This document shows, piece by piece, positions 29,625 through 42,303 of a stretch of DNA of 64,000 bases; positions within the stretch are counted from its first letter, which is position 1; each line of letters opens with the position of its first letter. A program made the translations under genes and the position numbers. The notes beneath the pieces are model-generated. The model ran no database searches. It had not been told where the DNA came from and worked only from the letters and a program-made list of their open reading frames with translations. Source of the DNA: Echiichthys vipera (lineage: Eukaryota; Chordata; Actinopteri; Perciformes; Trachinidae). The stretch covers positions 13,562,917 to 13,626,916 of the forward strand of contig OY829651.1 in NCBI GenBank assembly GCA_963691815.1. The letters run 5' to 3'.

Positions 29625-32600
29625 TGCTGCTCTTTTGACCTGTGAACTGACTTTCTCCCCCTCACTAACCCATTCACACACACACAAACACACACAGCTT
29701 TCTGTTCTTTGTTCTTCCAGCCGGTGATAATGATAGCAACACCATTATACACTGTGACAACACTACCTCCCACTTACTCTCTATGACAGTTCACACCATG
29801 CTGCGGTCTCTGCTTCAGTTTCTCTCCGCTTCACTCCATCTCTCTCCTCTCACTCAGAATAGTGTTGAGGTCAATTATCTCTGAATCTGTTTATAAAGGC
29901 CCACTGTTTCTGGCTGCTGTTAGGTGTTAAGTGGCATCTGTAGATTATTTAGAAGGTTTTTTTGCATGTTTTTTTTGCATCCCCTTCAGCACCTTCTCTT
30001 TCTATTTACTATTTTTATTTTCCATTTAGACTCTGTGTTTTTTTGGCCTCTTCCTCTATCTTTTTCTAGTTGTCTTTTTCTGCCTTTGTCTATCTCAGAT
30101 GATCTCTCATTTCACTCTCTCTTTCAAATGCCAAAACAAATCAAATTGAGTATGTTATTTATGCAATTTTTTCTCTTCATATTTGTTGATATTCATCAAA
30201 ATATAAATTAAGTATTAATTAAGTATTAATGCAAGGAACAAAAGGTGATAGGAATAAAAAAAATAGTTGTAGTTTGGTGGTTTGGAGTTTAGCGGCCTTT
30301 TACTACGTCATCTCAGTGCTTTGGATGTAATTTCTGCTGCAATAAATACGTCGATTGCACACAAATAACAATGTGTTACTTTTCGATTTTATATGTACGA
30401 ACAGTGAATGAAAACTGATCAGTGAATCTCCTGAATCTGGGTCATTAGACGGGTCTGAAATGAGGGGTTGTGTGGCACATAATTGAATGCACTTTACGTC
30501 TGTGTATATACCGGCAGCCTTTATGTCCAAGACAAATTTCCCTTGGGACAAATAAAGTAATCTTGAATTTTGACCGCCTAATTTATCCACAACATCTCTT
30601 CAAGTTAAGGTCGCTGTGACTGTTGAGGTCACTGTATGTGCCGACTTGGAAAGAGTTTTGCTTCTCCAAACTATCTGACTTTTAAACATCAAAAGTGATT
30701 TATGTGTTGGGATTAAGTTACTAGCACCTAAAGCAATGTAACTGAATATAAAAGTTTTGAATTTTCTTTCAAAGACATTTTATTTCATCGCTTTCATTAA
30801 TCTTTTACTTGTACATTCAGTTTATATCGTTCCTTACCACTTATTTAGTTTGTACTTATTTTATTCCAATATGCTGCTAAACTGCACGGTGCGTATTGTT
30901 GTATATTGTATAAACCTACGTTTAACCACAATGTCTATTGCACTCTGTCACACTTAGTTATTGTTTGACTTATTTGATGTTAGCTTTATTTTATTTGATT
31001 ATGTTAGCTTATTGTTACTCTGATCCTTTCCCACCTTTGTATCGAAACTGTTGCACAATAATTTCCCTCAGGATAAATAAAGCTTCTTGAATCTTGAATT
31101 TCAATGTATTTCAGTAAATCCAAATGTAATATAAGTTGTGCGTAATAATGTTAAATGTTCTTAAATAAAGTTATTTGTGTAGGACAGCAGCATAATGAGC
31201 ACATTAACAGATTGATATCTCTGCACAATCATCAAAGAAAAGCTCTATTTTCATTCCCCCTCAAAAAAATAACTTTATCAGCTGCTATTATCAGTAATCT
31301 GTGAATTATTCCCCTCTAAAATCAGTATCGGCCTCAAAGATCCCATATGTGTCCGGCCCTTGTGATGATAACTTAATCCAATAAACTAAACTAAGCTTTA
31401 CCTCCATGTCTCCTCCTCTACTTCTTCAGTAAAACCAGGACAAAACACCAACGGTGATAAGATGAGAGCAAGCCACTGAGCGGCATGCGGTGTAGTTGGG
31501 AATTTTCAATAGATGGGTCCTGAAACCTATTGTCAGAGGGAGAGAGAAGATGAAAAAAAGGAGTGAGAAGGGCTGAAAGAGAGAGGATAAAGAAGAAAGA
31601 TGGAAGGAGGGGAGCATAGATGGAGGCGGACAGGGAGACAAAGTGAGCTATAGAGTTTTTTGCCCCGGAGGAAGCCGGTTTCCGAAGAGGGAATGAACAG
31701 CAGAGTAGGGAGTAAACGAGACTTTGAGAGAGAGCACTGCTGGAGAGTGGAAAAGAGAGCAGAGGAGGAGGAGGAGGAGAAGGAGGAGGAGGTGGAGGGA
31801 TGGGGATGGACTAAAGAGGGGAGGAGAGGAGTTGAAAACGGCGGACAGCAGTGAGGATGAGGTAGTCATGAGAAAAGGATAAAACGAGGGTGGACACACA
31901 CCCAGAGTGAAGGTGTTTTGCATAAATATGGTGAATAATGAAAATGCTGGCGGCTTCATTTTAAACACAGCAGCTAATAATTAGAACAGTCAGGTCTCTC
32001 ACTGTGGGCTACAGAGACAGCACAGAGATGTTCATGAATAAGCAGTAAATAAACTGTATTATCTCCCTTGGGGCCGTGGCCTTGGGTGCTGACAATATAT
32101 TCACACACTGTGAGCCTGAGCCCGGGTACTTCACCCACTCGCTTCATCTCCAGTAAGGGGTTATACAAATATGCAGGTTTGATAATGAGTATTCATATTG
32201 TCTGACTGACCAAAATATCCCTATCTTTTCATTTTAAAGGCAAACAGAAACTCAAATTTCACTGTTTATTAATCTTAGCAGGACTGAAAAGCCTTCTGTG
32301 ATAGTAATTAAACCATGAGGTAGTGAAAAACCAGTCATCTGTGAGTGTAACCCTCACAGATGAAAGATTTGAGGTGGGTCAGCAGCTCCTTAAGGCAGGG
32401 TTAGGTGGGTTTCACTGCAGGTTTTTACACCCATGAAAGCTGTAAGATCCTCCCACTCTATGCTGGAATGATTTCTCTGCTTAGCCATCTGTGATAAAGA
32501 AATAATATTCATAAAAACATATTCAGTAGCTGCGTTAAAAAGTAGCATCCATCACATCAGCGGTGGACCATGTGACCTGGCTAATGTCTACATGAAACAT

Positions 32601-32964
32601 AAACAGCTTTAAAATCGGCCTGCTATATCAAGATAACGCTGCTCCCTATCAGCACAGCAATACATTCTATTTATCTGCACACGAAAAAAGACACACACCC
32701 ATCTGCCTGCAATATTATATGCCGGGAGATGCTATGATATACCCTGTCCCTCAGCAAAACACACATTTCAACACACGGCCCAGCATGCATACACATTGTT
32801 TCATGACAGTATGTGGATAAATAATCCCATTAAATATGATTTAGGGTTTTTCCGACTCAAAGCATTTACACACTCTCTCCATCTCTTTCTCTCACTCTGT
32901 GTCTCGCTCAGAATGAGCTATGCACAGGAAGTATCTTGAGACAGGCAATTTACAGGCCGGACAC
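29623..32964. other. Non-coding DNA with two retrotransposon 3' tails
   Basis: At 30505..30572 (AATTTCCCTTGGGACAAATA then AAGTAATCTTGAATTTTG) and 30960..31102 (AATTTCCCTCAGGATAAATA then AAGCTTCTTGAATCTTGAAT) the sequence matches the type of 3' tail found on fish LINEs. From 31530 to 31880 the plus strand is purine-rich, with a GGAGGAGGAGG core near 31760. No exon was recognised. Confidence 0.45.
32336..32362. repeat. Perfect 10-bp hairpin
   Basis: CATCTGTGAG and its exact complement CTCACAGATG are separated by a 7-nt loop. No role can be assigned. Confidence 0.8.
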
Positions 32965-32965
32965 C

Positions 32966-33021
<56 letters not shown>
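32965..33021. repeat. Compound (TC)n(CA)n microsatellite
   Basis: A TC run of about 11 units passes directly into a CA run of about 18 units. Confidence 0.97.
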
Positions 33022-33023
<2 letters not shown>

Positions 33024-33110
33024 CCACCAGAAGGCACTCTTAGATAGGTCACAATAACTCTCGCTAGGTTGAACTTGGCACTTACGCCTTTGGAGCAGAA
33101 TCTCTAGAGC

Positions 33111-33307
<197 letters not shown>

Positions 33308-33349
33308 GACAGACGAAACAAGTCATTTTAAATCTAGTACGGTGTGAAG

Positions 33350-33495
33350 TACGTGTGGCCTCCTGGTGGCAGGCTAAGGCACAGTACTGAAGGTTTAAAT
33401 CCAGCTGACAAGCTTTGTTACCTTTCACTCTCCAACTCTCTCTCTCCCTCTATTTCCGTCTCTGTTGTTTCCATTTCACTCTCCATTTCATTGCT
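33350..33495 (+). repeat. Possible tRNA-derived SINE remnant
   Basis: GGTTTAAATCC at about 33391 resembles a tRNA B box (two changes from GGTTCGAATCC). It is followed by a TTTGTTACCTTTCACTCTCC stretch and a TCTC-rich segment of the kind found in the body of some fish SINEs. The A box is not clear and no tRNA cloverleaf can be folded, so this is not a tRNA gene. Confidence 0.3.
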
Positions 33496-36400
33496 ATCTT
33501 GGGTAGAAAACGTTCTTCCACAGCAGCTAAACTTTTTTGAAAAGGAAGAGAAACTTCTGCGTGAAAGGTGCTCTTACTGAGGGAAGTGAGTGAACTAAAA
33601 ATGATGCATCTCCTGCCAGTCAGTCAGTCAGGCATTTTGTTTTGGCAGTGTTATCAACAGACAATGACACACTTCAAAAAAGGCTATAGGGTAATTATCA
33701 ATGGTTATTCAAGCACCGAGTCGAGCAAAATCCCTCCATAAATGAGAGATCTATTGGAATTCATTACATCGGGTCAAACGCATATTCCTGCCTGTCGCCC
33801 TCACAATCGAGCACCATCTTGACATCTTCTGCAGCGAGTGTAGCACTCTCTGAACAGAGCAAGTGGCTTCTGTACACGTGTATTTCTCTGATCATTTCAC
33901 TGAGTGTGGCAGTGTTTGCTTTTCTTTCTTTGTTGCCATGGTAGGTCGTTGAAGATTTTGCATTTTGTTCCACTAACGCACTTGTTTTGGTTTAAATTTA
34001 GAGGTTTCAGTTCTTTGGCATGTTGTGGATATGGAGTTGTGTTATTATACTTGATTGCTGTGGTCTGGGTGTACAGTTTATTTGTCATAGTGGGTAACTG
34101 GCCATGAAGAGATTTGAACATGCATTCACCAAGAAGGCACAGGCAACTACAAAGAGACAGCTGATCTCAGAACGCCCTAAAATATCCAGCCAAGTGTAAA
34201 ACAAAGAAAGAGCTTTACGACATATAACAAGTAGAAATAAGACACTATGTTACATGTTAGCCTTTAAACAGATACAGAAATGTTATATTTGAACACCCAG
34301 TGGGCTAAATTGGTGCAAATCCCAAAGTCTAAAATTGAGCATTTTTTAGAAACACTAGTTCCAAATGAATTACATGCACCGCACGTCATTGCAACACTAA
34401 TGTTTGCTGCAGGCGACCCACTCAGACTGCTGCAACAGATGTGGACTGTGGTGCAACTGATAGAAAATAGAAAAATGTAGTAAATCTGAAGCTCATGCCA
34501 CACCGATGGCAGATATAAGAGAGGGCCTGCAACAAGGGTTTGGCATAAAATACTCTTCTTAACCAATTGTGAATTCTTATTGTTGAGGGAAACATGAAAT
34601 ATTTAATGTTCTGAGCAACAACACAAATACACTGAAATAAAAAGCGAACAACATAACATAAAACAGAAAGACATGTTCAGAAATGATGATGCAGAGTGGC
34701 TCTTTATTCCCAGAATAGTCAGTAACCCCTGGTCAAAGGTGCATAATTTATTCATTAATATTTTTATACATGTCCCTCTCCATTAGCTTCCCCAGCCTTT
34801 GATCCAAGAAGGATCAAAAAGAAATCACTCTTTGGTTCGAATGAACTCCTCATTGAGATGATCACATCTTTGGTCTTTGCTTTTATCACTGGGTTTTGTT
34901 TTTCTCTCTGCAAATATTTTATTTATAAATCTATTTGTGACACCTTCTCCACAGTAACAACCATAATTTGTCAGAAATCTCAGCTGTCATTCATCCCCAC
35001 TGATAATGTGTAATTATCTTTCATTAACCTGCAGGATAAAAACTTAATGGCAGTTGTGTGTGAGATGCTAATGCTAACTGTATCGGTTGTCTTTCTAGAG
35101 GTGTTCAACAGTGGTGCTCTTTCTTGGGAGTTTATTTTTGCACATGTGAGAATAATCCCAATTTTAATGGAATTAGACATAGCTAATATCTTGTTTTAAC
35201 ACTTCTACAGCTCATTTTTTAACTTGCACAAAGTAATCAAAGGTGCCAGTATTTCTGTAGGCGCCTGCTGCTGGTTTAAACAGTGCAGGCGCTCTGAAGT
35301 CATCCCTGCTGCTCGAACAAAAGCTCATCTCTGAACTTGTCTCTGTGCAACTCCTACTCTCTCTGACCTCCCACCATTCCTCTGCTCCAACAAATGGACC
35401 TACACACACACAGACATAAAGCCATAATTCAATATAACTCAACCTAATGTGAGACCATGTGTGCGTGTGTTTGTGGCTGTGGCCTCCTAAATGGTTAAAA
35501 CCTTGTGTATTACATCTCTCTAATGTCTGTATCTGGCATCTACAGGGGGATATATTTATTTCAGGTTTTTTTCTCGGGATGGCATTTATGATGTTTTTTT
35601 CCGGGACAGTCTAAGCCAAAACATGGCATAACTTTAATTATATAAAAGCACAGTTTGTTTCAGAGCCATACTACCTCCTACAATAGATTGCATAAGACAT
35701 AAACTAAGGCAATAACTAGACCTGCATCAAATCAATTTTGTGAATGTCTGGATACACGAGTTGGGCTTCTTATCTTAAAATCCACATATTGTTTTTCTTT
35801 TCAAAGAAAGATAAAAGGCCTTTAAGGATTTACCCTTAAAACACTTAAATATAAATGTGTCCTATAGTTTTGTTTAAGGTTAGTGAGGTAATGGTGTACA
35901 TAGTGAATTAACTTTCTCGGGGTCTCAGCTGACTGTATTGCCTTGATTACCCCTGAAACCAAAATACAATACGCATGTAAATGCATGCAACATTAGCATT
36001 TATTTGGAGTTAAATGTCCGACCACCTAGTAAATGAAAGCCTGATATTCACTTGGTTTTTGCTCTGTTTTGGTCTCACTATAAAGCTCCACTAAGCAGGA
36101 GCTGCAGATTTAGGTGATATTTCTCTGTAGGCTCATCGCTACCCCTTTCACGTTGCTACATTTGATACAGTCTTATAAAAAATACTGATTATGGCTGAGC
36201 AGGGAAAAAACAATAACCCCGCAAGGCTGCCTAACCATCTCAAGCAATCCCAACGAGAGCTACAAGTAGTAGCAGAAGCAAGTCTTCCTTTGTAAAAAGT
36301 GATTTCGAATGAATGACATCTGTCCGTAGCATTGTTCCTCTTTACCTTGAACATGCCTTTACTGCCCCACTGAACTAATTGCCATATTGAGATCTGATCA

Positions 36401-38410
36401 CAGTGTCGACAGAATCAAGATAACACGAATGTCTATCAACCACAGATGTAATATAAAAGCCCATATATTGAATGCCATTATCCAGATACAGATCACATGT
36501 TTATAGCAGGTGTAAATGGGGCCTATGCCATTTAGAGAAGCGGTCAGTTGTCCTTTTGCAGATAGGATTCTGTCTTCTTTACATTTTCAATTCGTTTTCT
36601 CTATTGTACAATATACGGCGTACATTGTAGGGAAACAGATAAGATCTGAGAAATGAGAAAAGCTCAAATCCATGACATACGCTCAGCCTGCTGACCATGA
36701 TTTTATATTGGTTTTACCAGAGATAGATCTGCATTCTCTTATATGTTGTCTTATAATCTGGGACAGAAAGTGTCTACAGGCATGTTGTTTCTGCCATGAC
36801 ACACTGAAAACCAAGATTAGTCTAAACTGAAATGTGAAGACCAAGTTCAGATTGGCGTTGACTGACTATCAGTTTGACTGTTTACATGTAAATGAGCTCT
36901 GTGCTCCACTGGTATTTGTTTAGGATGAGAAAATGTGCAGCAAATCATCCTGGGAGCTATCTCGGTCTGCGTCTCTGTTCAGGACACGTTATGAAATCAT
37001 TGTTTTGGGGGCGGGTTCAACTCTAAATTTGGCTACAAAGCAGTGTTTCCCACACAGGCATATAAGGGTGGGGTGCCTGGAAACATTAACGCGCAGGTAT
37101 ATTTTGAGACGCAAACACACATATATATATATATATAGCAAGCACTCTCCTCCTACCCCTGTTCTCCTGGTCGGACTACTTGTATGAGAAGCTCTTTTAA
37201 GCCACAGACTACCTTCACATATACTTGAATTATGTAGCTCCATTTAACAGCATATTTTCCTTTTGTTTTTTGATATATGCCATGGCCATGGATATGACAA
37301 GACAATTTCCTATCTTGCTGATCAATAAAGCACAGTCTGATCTGGTTTAATTTATCCGACTGATCAGAAGGACTTAACGAGTTAAGATATTTTTTCAATA
37401 AATCAGCCGTGAAAAGGCCGTAAGTCAGTTGAGGGCAGCAAGGACATCTTCCATTTGTTCGTATATTGATTTGGATGGGTACCAATTCCAATATTGAATC
37501 ATTAATAAAAGGAAACGTTCACAGAGTGCCAAAGTCGACTAGCATTGATATGCTTCGTAACAGTCCAGTCCTGGTTTCATACTGCTGAATTATTTACATT
37601 TTGCAGTTAAACATTAATGCTGAATGTCATGACTGCAGGCATGAAAACAGACCAGAGGACAGCCTGTGAAATGTATGTAAATCAATCCCTAATTTTGAAT
37701 AGATGTAAGTTACAGTATGAGGTTATAAAGACGGTGTAATATAATGAATTAATAGATGAACAGAATCAGAAATCCTTCAGGTAGGCACATTGGAAAAGAA
37801 GGTCAGATAGCCTCAGGACAGAAGACATACTGCTAAGATGCATGAAGCATAGAGAGTCATCTCTTCCTCTTGACACCTGCTCTTTAGCCACAGGGCTCCG
37901 ACTTAGTGCGTTGAACACTGCTCACCACTACAAGCAGTCACTCGCTGGTAAACTGAACAAATCGCCACCAGGGAAAAATGACCTCACTACTGAAGAAAAC
38001 TGGGGGTAGTTTTAACCCCTAGGGTCATGCTACTGATGCTTTACATTTGACAGTATAGAAAATATGTACAGTTCAGCAAGAAAGGAGCGAAATTCTAGAT
38101 ACATTAAGATGCACTAATCAAGATATTTTTATATTAGCAATGGAGAAAAACGACTACATATAATGTGAAACGTCAAACGACGAAGTTTATCATGAGTCTG
38201 CATTTCACCTCATCACCATGGGGCGTTTAAGTGTCTTTCAGGTCATTTTTTTGGGTTTATGGCCCGAAAAATTCTCTGATGAACTTACTGTACGCTACCT
38301 GCTCCGCACTAAACAGCAGACAGACAAAGTTAGTGACTAGCTTGTGAACATTGTGGCGACCTCTAAGCCAACGCGGATATGCCAAAACATAGTTCCTCGA
38401 ATGGCTACGT
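33496..38410. other. Non-coding (intronic) DNA
   Basis: AT-rich sequence without a recognised exon. Minus-strand ORFs at 33764..34121 and 37153..37491 were examined and carry no definite motif. At 37040 CAGTGTTTCCCACACAGG resembles one end of another fish hAT-like family, but no partner end was found. A TATATA run lies at 37118..37137. Confidence 0.4.
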
Positions 38411-39345
38411 GAGGCGGGCTCCAAAAACGAGCCAATCCCTATAGACCGCCATATTAAAATTAGGGATGAGAATCGATAAGATCCTATTGATACCAATGCT
38501 GGTGTCGATTCTTCAGCAATTCCCTTATTGATTCCTGATCAATCAATTCCCTTATTGATTCCTGATCAATAAGGGAATAATCTGTGTGGGGAGAAAAAGT
38601 CGGCCGACACAGGTTTCAGCGTCTGCAACGGTTTTATTATCTGAGTCTGAACACAGTGTCGGTGAAATGAGAGAAGGTTTGTATAATTTTTGTTTTAATT
38701 CAGGTTTTCTTAGTCAAAGGGAAAAACTGCTTGCTTGTGCGTAGAGTGTCAAATGCATGACATTCCTTGAGTTTAACCCCATGTTAGTGGTAGTAGTAGT
38801 GTAGAAAGCATGTTACGAGTCATTCTGCCCTTACTTGAATGATCATTTTACCAAAATTACAAGCTTTGGATCGTTTCTTCCTCTCCGATATGACTCGCAG
38901 CTTAGGTGCATGAGTTTGAAGTTATTGTTTTGCAATGTGCAACTATCAGAAAAACGTTGGTATTGATAAGAGAAACTGATAAACTCAGAGGGATACGATT
39001 ATTGTTCTGATTCCAATTTTTCTACTGGTTCTCGATTCCCATCCCATGTTAAAATGCCCCAGTTAACAGCGAGAATATACACGTTTGCAGCCTGGTATAA
39101 AAAACGGTTTATATAACTCACTGATTTAAATATGTTATGCATAATTAAGGGCAGGCCACTTTGAGAGACAGGTGGATGCTGTCACAGGAAACTGTAGGCA
39201 GCTCTCTCCACGCTCTAACTCTTTTCCCGTTTTTGTTTTAGCCACGAGTTAGGCGGCGTCAGGCACTGCCAAGATGGCGATGGCCTGAGCCAACCACTCT
39301 GAGCTTCACTTTGATACTAATGGATGACACCTTGGTCTATGGTGA
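38411..39345. repeat. Older interspersed repeat split by a nested insertion
   Basis: The flanking pieces 38411..38460 (GAGCCAATCCCTATAGACCG) and 39048..39345 (TATAAAAAACGG, TTATGCATAATTAAGGGCAG, GACAGGTGGATG, CCAAGATGGCGATGG) belong to one dispersed fish repeat. A second copy of its 3' half lies at 52298..52670, sharing TTATGCATAATTAA and GACAGGTGGATG. It has no coding capacity. The family is not named here. Confidence 0.65.
38461..39047. mobile_element. hAT-like non-autonomous insertion nested in the older repeat
   Basis: The left end TAGGGATGAGAATCGA and the reverse-complemented right end ATGGGATGGGAATCGA are inverted repeats. The eight bases on each side are ATTAAAAT and GTTAAAAT, a one-mismatch 8-bp duplication as expected for hAT elements. 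Removing the 587-bp insert with one copy restores the surrounding repeat. Inside, at 38514..38580, AATTCCCTTATTGATTCCTG is tandemly duplicated and followed by an inverted copy. There is no transposase ORF. Confidence 0.7.
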
Positions 39346-41359
39346 AGACAAAGACAGAGCTGAAAGCAAATTAAAGCTGCCAGAAACCAAATAAATGCTA
39401 ATGTCGCTGCTGTGTCAGCTGGTTGGTTGCTAACACATTCACCTCATCCATTTTATATGTGAATGTTGTGTTTCAGCTTGTGGCACATCCCCTCAAAACA
39501 TCTGGAGGTGCATATTTAAGAATAAAAAAGATACCAAAACAACACCAAACAAGGATTTTTTTGTGTTTTCAAGTCATCTCATTAGCTTCGTCCATCCAAC
39601 ATCCACTGCCAATACAGATTCAGTACCGAGCCTCAGTATCACCGAGTACCAGTCCATCCCTCCTACAGAACAGTATAAAATGAGGCTATTGCTTTGAAAG
39701 ATTATACTCTGTTAAGGAAGATATAATGCCTTAAAAAGGCAGGCTCTTGGATCATATTTTAATGGTAGTTCTCGATAAGACACCTTTATTAGTCTGATAT
39801 TGGCCTCATATTGGCATCAGATTGCACAGCTAAGTCAGCAACACTGGAGACTAAAAGCAGCTTTAAAGACGAGATGAATCAGTCAGAAATGATTCTTTCG
39901 AGTTCAATTAAGGACCACTCACACCTGAGGGGTCTACAAGTGTGTTTTTGGTCGACACATGCTGGGTTAAATGTATTGGCACTAACGTATCTTTTTAACA
40001 CACCGTGTTTAAAACTTGACAAACGCTCGGTCAGCTTCACACAGGTGCTGAGGATTTTGAGGCGATGGCAGGGCCTCTTGTCAGGATGAAATTATGCCCG
40101 TAACAGATTTAAGGAAATGAAAAGAATACTGCAGAGATGACACTGATGTCTGCATGTTCTATTCATTCATTATTTCAAATCTACTTTAGCAATTTAACAA
40201 TCTGTAAGATTCCTATTGTGTTCTTCCAACCCTCTTGGTTTATTGTGCTCCAAATGGAGAGTTATATAAGCAGCGCTCCTCTTCTGCTGTCGGATGGGTG
40301 AATAAGAGGAGATCAAAAGGGAGGCGATAGAGAAAGACTGTCTGCTGCCTTCTCCTCTTCTTTATTCTCTCCACATTCTGCCAATGTGCAGTTCCCTCCA
40401 ACTGCATGACTTGCCCTGGATTCTCTCTCTCCCTCTCCCTCTCTAGGACATTACACTTTAATCTCATGTTCTCTCTCTTTTCTCTCTTGCCCCTCTTTTG
40501 GTCTCTTTGCCTCTCACGCTCTTTCCCTTGTTCCATCCATCCATCTCTGCCTTTCTTCTTTAATCCCATGTCCTGTACCGCTTTGGCCCAGAGAATCTCG
40601 TTCTAATCTGCTGTCTCAGTATGGCCCTGTACGACTGTTAATCCATGTACATTCATGTGTTAGTGTGTGCAGCTGTATGTGTTTACTACCAGAGAGAGAT
40701 GAGAGGTTGTTTTCTTTTTTTTCAGAAAGGAGTTGGATGATGCAACATTTTGTTTTTGTGTTGTTGTTTTTTTTGTCAAGTTGGGGTCCTGCACATCGTG
40801 GAGCATCAAGCACATAGGCCCTTATGCTGAGGAAGAGGAGGAGGTGAGGGGGCTCCTGACACACATAAAAAATAAAAAACACCACAAGCAATTATACACA
40901 CATGAAAACCACACTGCTCACATGAGGTATGCGGGGAGGGAGCAGGGAAGAGCGATGAGAGAAAACATGCAAGTGGGAATTCTATCTCTTTACAAAGTAT
41001 AATCTCTCACTTTAATCTCCCTCTCTGGCTGTAACTCTCTGAAGCCCTGCTGTTTAAAGCGCTCACTTTTTCTTTTTTTGGTCCAGCGGGTAGCCTAGCT
41101 GCACAAATGAGCACACACATATCCATATAAACAAGCACACGTTCTTTTCAAAAAGAGTTTAAAAGAAAAGCCCGTCGGCATCACCATGCCACAACCAAGA
41201 GCAAACATAAAAGCCCGACAGAGCCTCAGCCATAACCTGCATGCACCCTTTTTCTCTACGAACGCACAGTCATCGACCCGACACAGATCATACCTTATAG
41301 TTATGGCTTTTCTGCCTCTCGCTCCCCGCTCAAGGCATCCTTGTCAAATCCTCCTCCTC
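39346..41359. other. Non-coding DNA, nothing recognised
   Basis: No exon, RNA gene or complete mobile element is supported. A short CT-rich stretch lies at 40422..40446. Confidence 0.4.
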
Positions 41360-41555
41360 AACTTAAATTGGGCATTTACGCGGGGGGTGCGTTAAGTCCC
41401 CGTCTGCAGCCTCTATCAGCCGGCCGAAGGGCGCCGCGGAGGGACGGGGGGAGGATGCTCCGTCTGCCCGCACCGAAGCTCCGCGATGTGCACTTGTTAT
41501 CTCCCACCCTGTTGTTTCACTCTACTGTGGGTTAATGTGTTTCGAGCGAGTGTGA

Positions 41556-41557
41556 GT

Positions 41558-41595
<38 letters not shown>

Positions 41596-41610
41596 GAGGA
41601 AGAGAGAGAG
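41556..41610. repeat. (AG)n microsatellite inside the CpG block
   Basis: An AG run of about 18 units, then GGGGGAGGA and a second short AG run ending against the putative flrt1 splice donor. On the flrt1 strand it forms a TC tract immediately after GTTAGT. Confidence 0.95.
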
Positions 41611-41616
41611 ACTAAC

Positions 41617-41960
41617 CTCGGATAAAGTCCCGTCTTTTCTCTCCAACGTCTCCTCGCTCCCCTCTGTAACCTGCGTCAACTTCGTTACTTCAGATCCAAA
41701 ACGTCTTGTCATAACGCCACTGCTACATACTCCTTTTCCTCTCCTCCTCAGAGGGCTCCGTGTCTCTCCTTGAGCGCAAAACAGCGGCAATAGATGCGAC
41801 TAATCTCTATTTCCATCTCGGTTTTTTCCCGCAAGTTTTTCAGGGCGCCTCAGTCTTTTAAAATAAACCAACGGTGTTTAGTAACGACCTGACAGGTGTC
41901 GCCCGGAGCGCACCTTCTATCATCCTCCTCCTCTTCTTCGACTCGCGCCGAGGCTGCGCG
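41617..41960 (-). other. flrt1: Candidate flrt1 5' non-coding exon
   Basis: Read on the minus strand, this CpG-bearing stretch ends in ACTTTATCCGAG followed by GTTAGT, a good splice donor (exon end 41617, intron start 41616). Joined to the acceptor at 16455 it would give a 25.2-kb intron. Short upstream ORFs are present, the largest visible one starting at 41790, but there is no extended protein match. The upstream limit near 41960 is arbitrary, set where the TG microsatellite begins. Assignment to flrt1 rests on strand, donor, CpG content and the absence of any other minus-strand gene. It is inference; a different non-coding transcript is possible. Confidence 0.4.
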
Positions 41961-41973
41961 CGGTGCCGTTGTC

Positions 41974-42111
<138 letters not shown>

Positions 42112-42200
42112 CAGTGGCTCTCTGAGCTCCGTTACAGGGGTTCAGCAGGTCGCCATGGTCCAGCAATTACTGACAACTCACCAAGCATTAGACTGACAGA

Positions 42201-42232
42201 CACACACACACACACCCACACACACACGTAGG

Positions 42233-42300
<68 letters not shown>
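42201..42300. repeat. (CA)n microsatellite, interrupted
   Basis: CA units are broken by CCCA near 42216 and by GTAGGCGCGCG at 42228..42238. The CGCGCG core next to alternating CA is a typical Z-DNA-prone sequence. Confidence 0.96.

Positions 42301-42303
<3 letters not shown>

Larger units (their letters stand above)
41360..41970. promoter_or_regulatory. CpG-rich block, probable promoter region
   Basis: Most of the window is AT-rich and CpG-poor. Here CpG dinucleotides cluster, for example around 41366..41500 (CGCGGGGGGTGCG, CCGGCCGAAGGGCGCCGCGG) and 41820..41970 (GGCTGCGCGCGGTGCCG), interrupted by an (AG)n tract at about 41556..41610. A block of this composition in vertebrate non-coding DNA usually marks a promoter. 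The only strand-matched gene is flrt1, 25 kb downstream on the minus strand. No TATA box could be chosen with confidence. Confidence 0.45.

Noticed and set aside
33380..33405. tRNA gene suggested by a B-box-like GGTTTAAATCC
   Set aside because: No A box, anticodon arm or cloverleaf; kept only as a possible SINE remnant.
33764..34121. Frameshifted minus-strand ORF pair with LHGQLP and FNDLPW
   Set aside because: Vaguely like a LINE C-terminus, but too little conserved to call.
37040..37140. CAGTGTTTCCCACACAGG as a hAT terminal repeat
   Set aside because: Only one end was found, with no inverted partner or target duplication.
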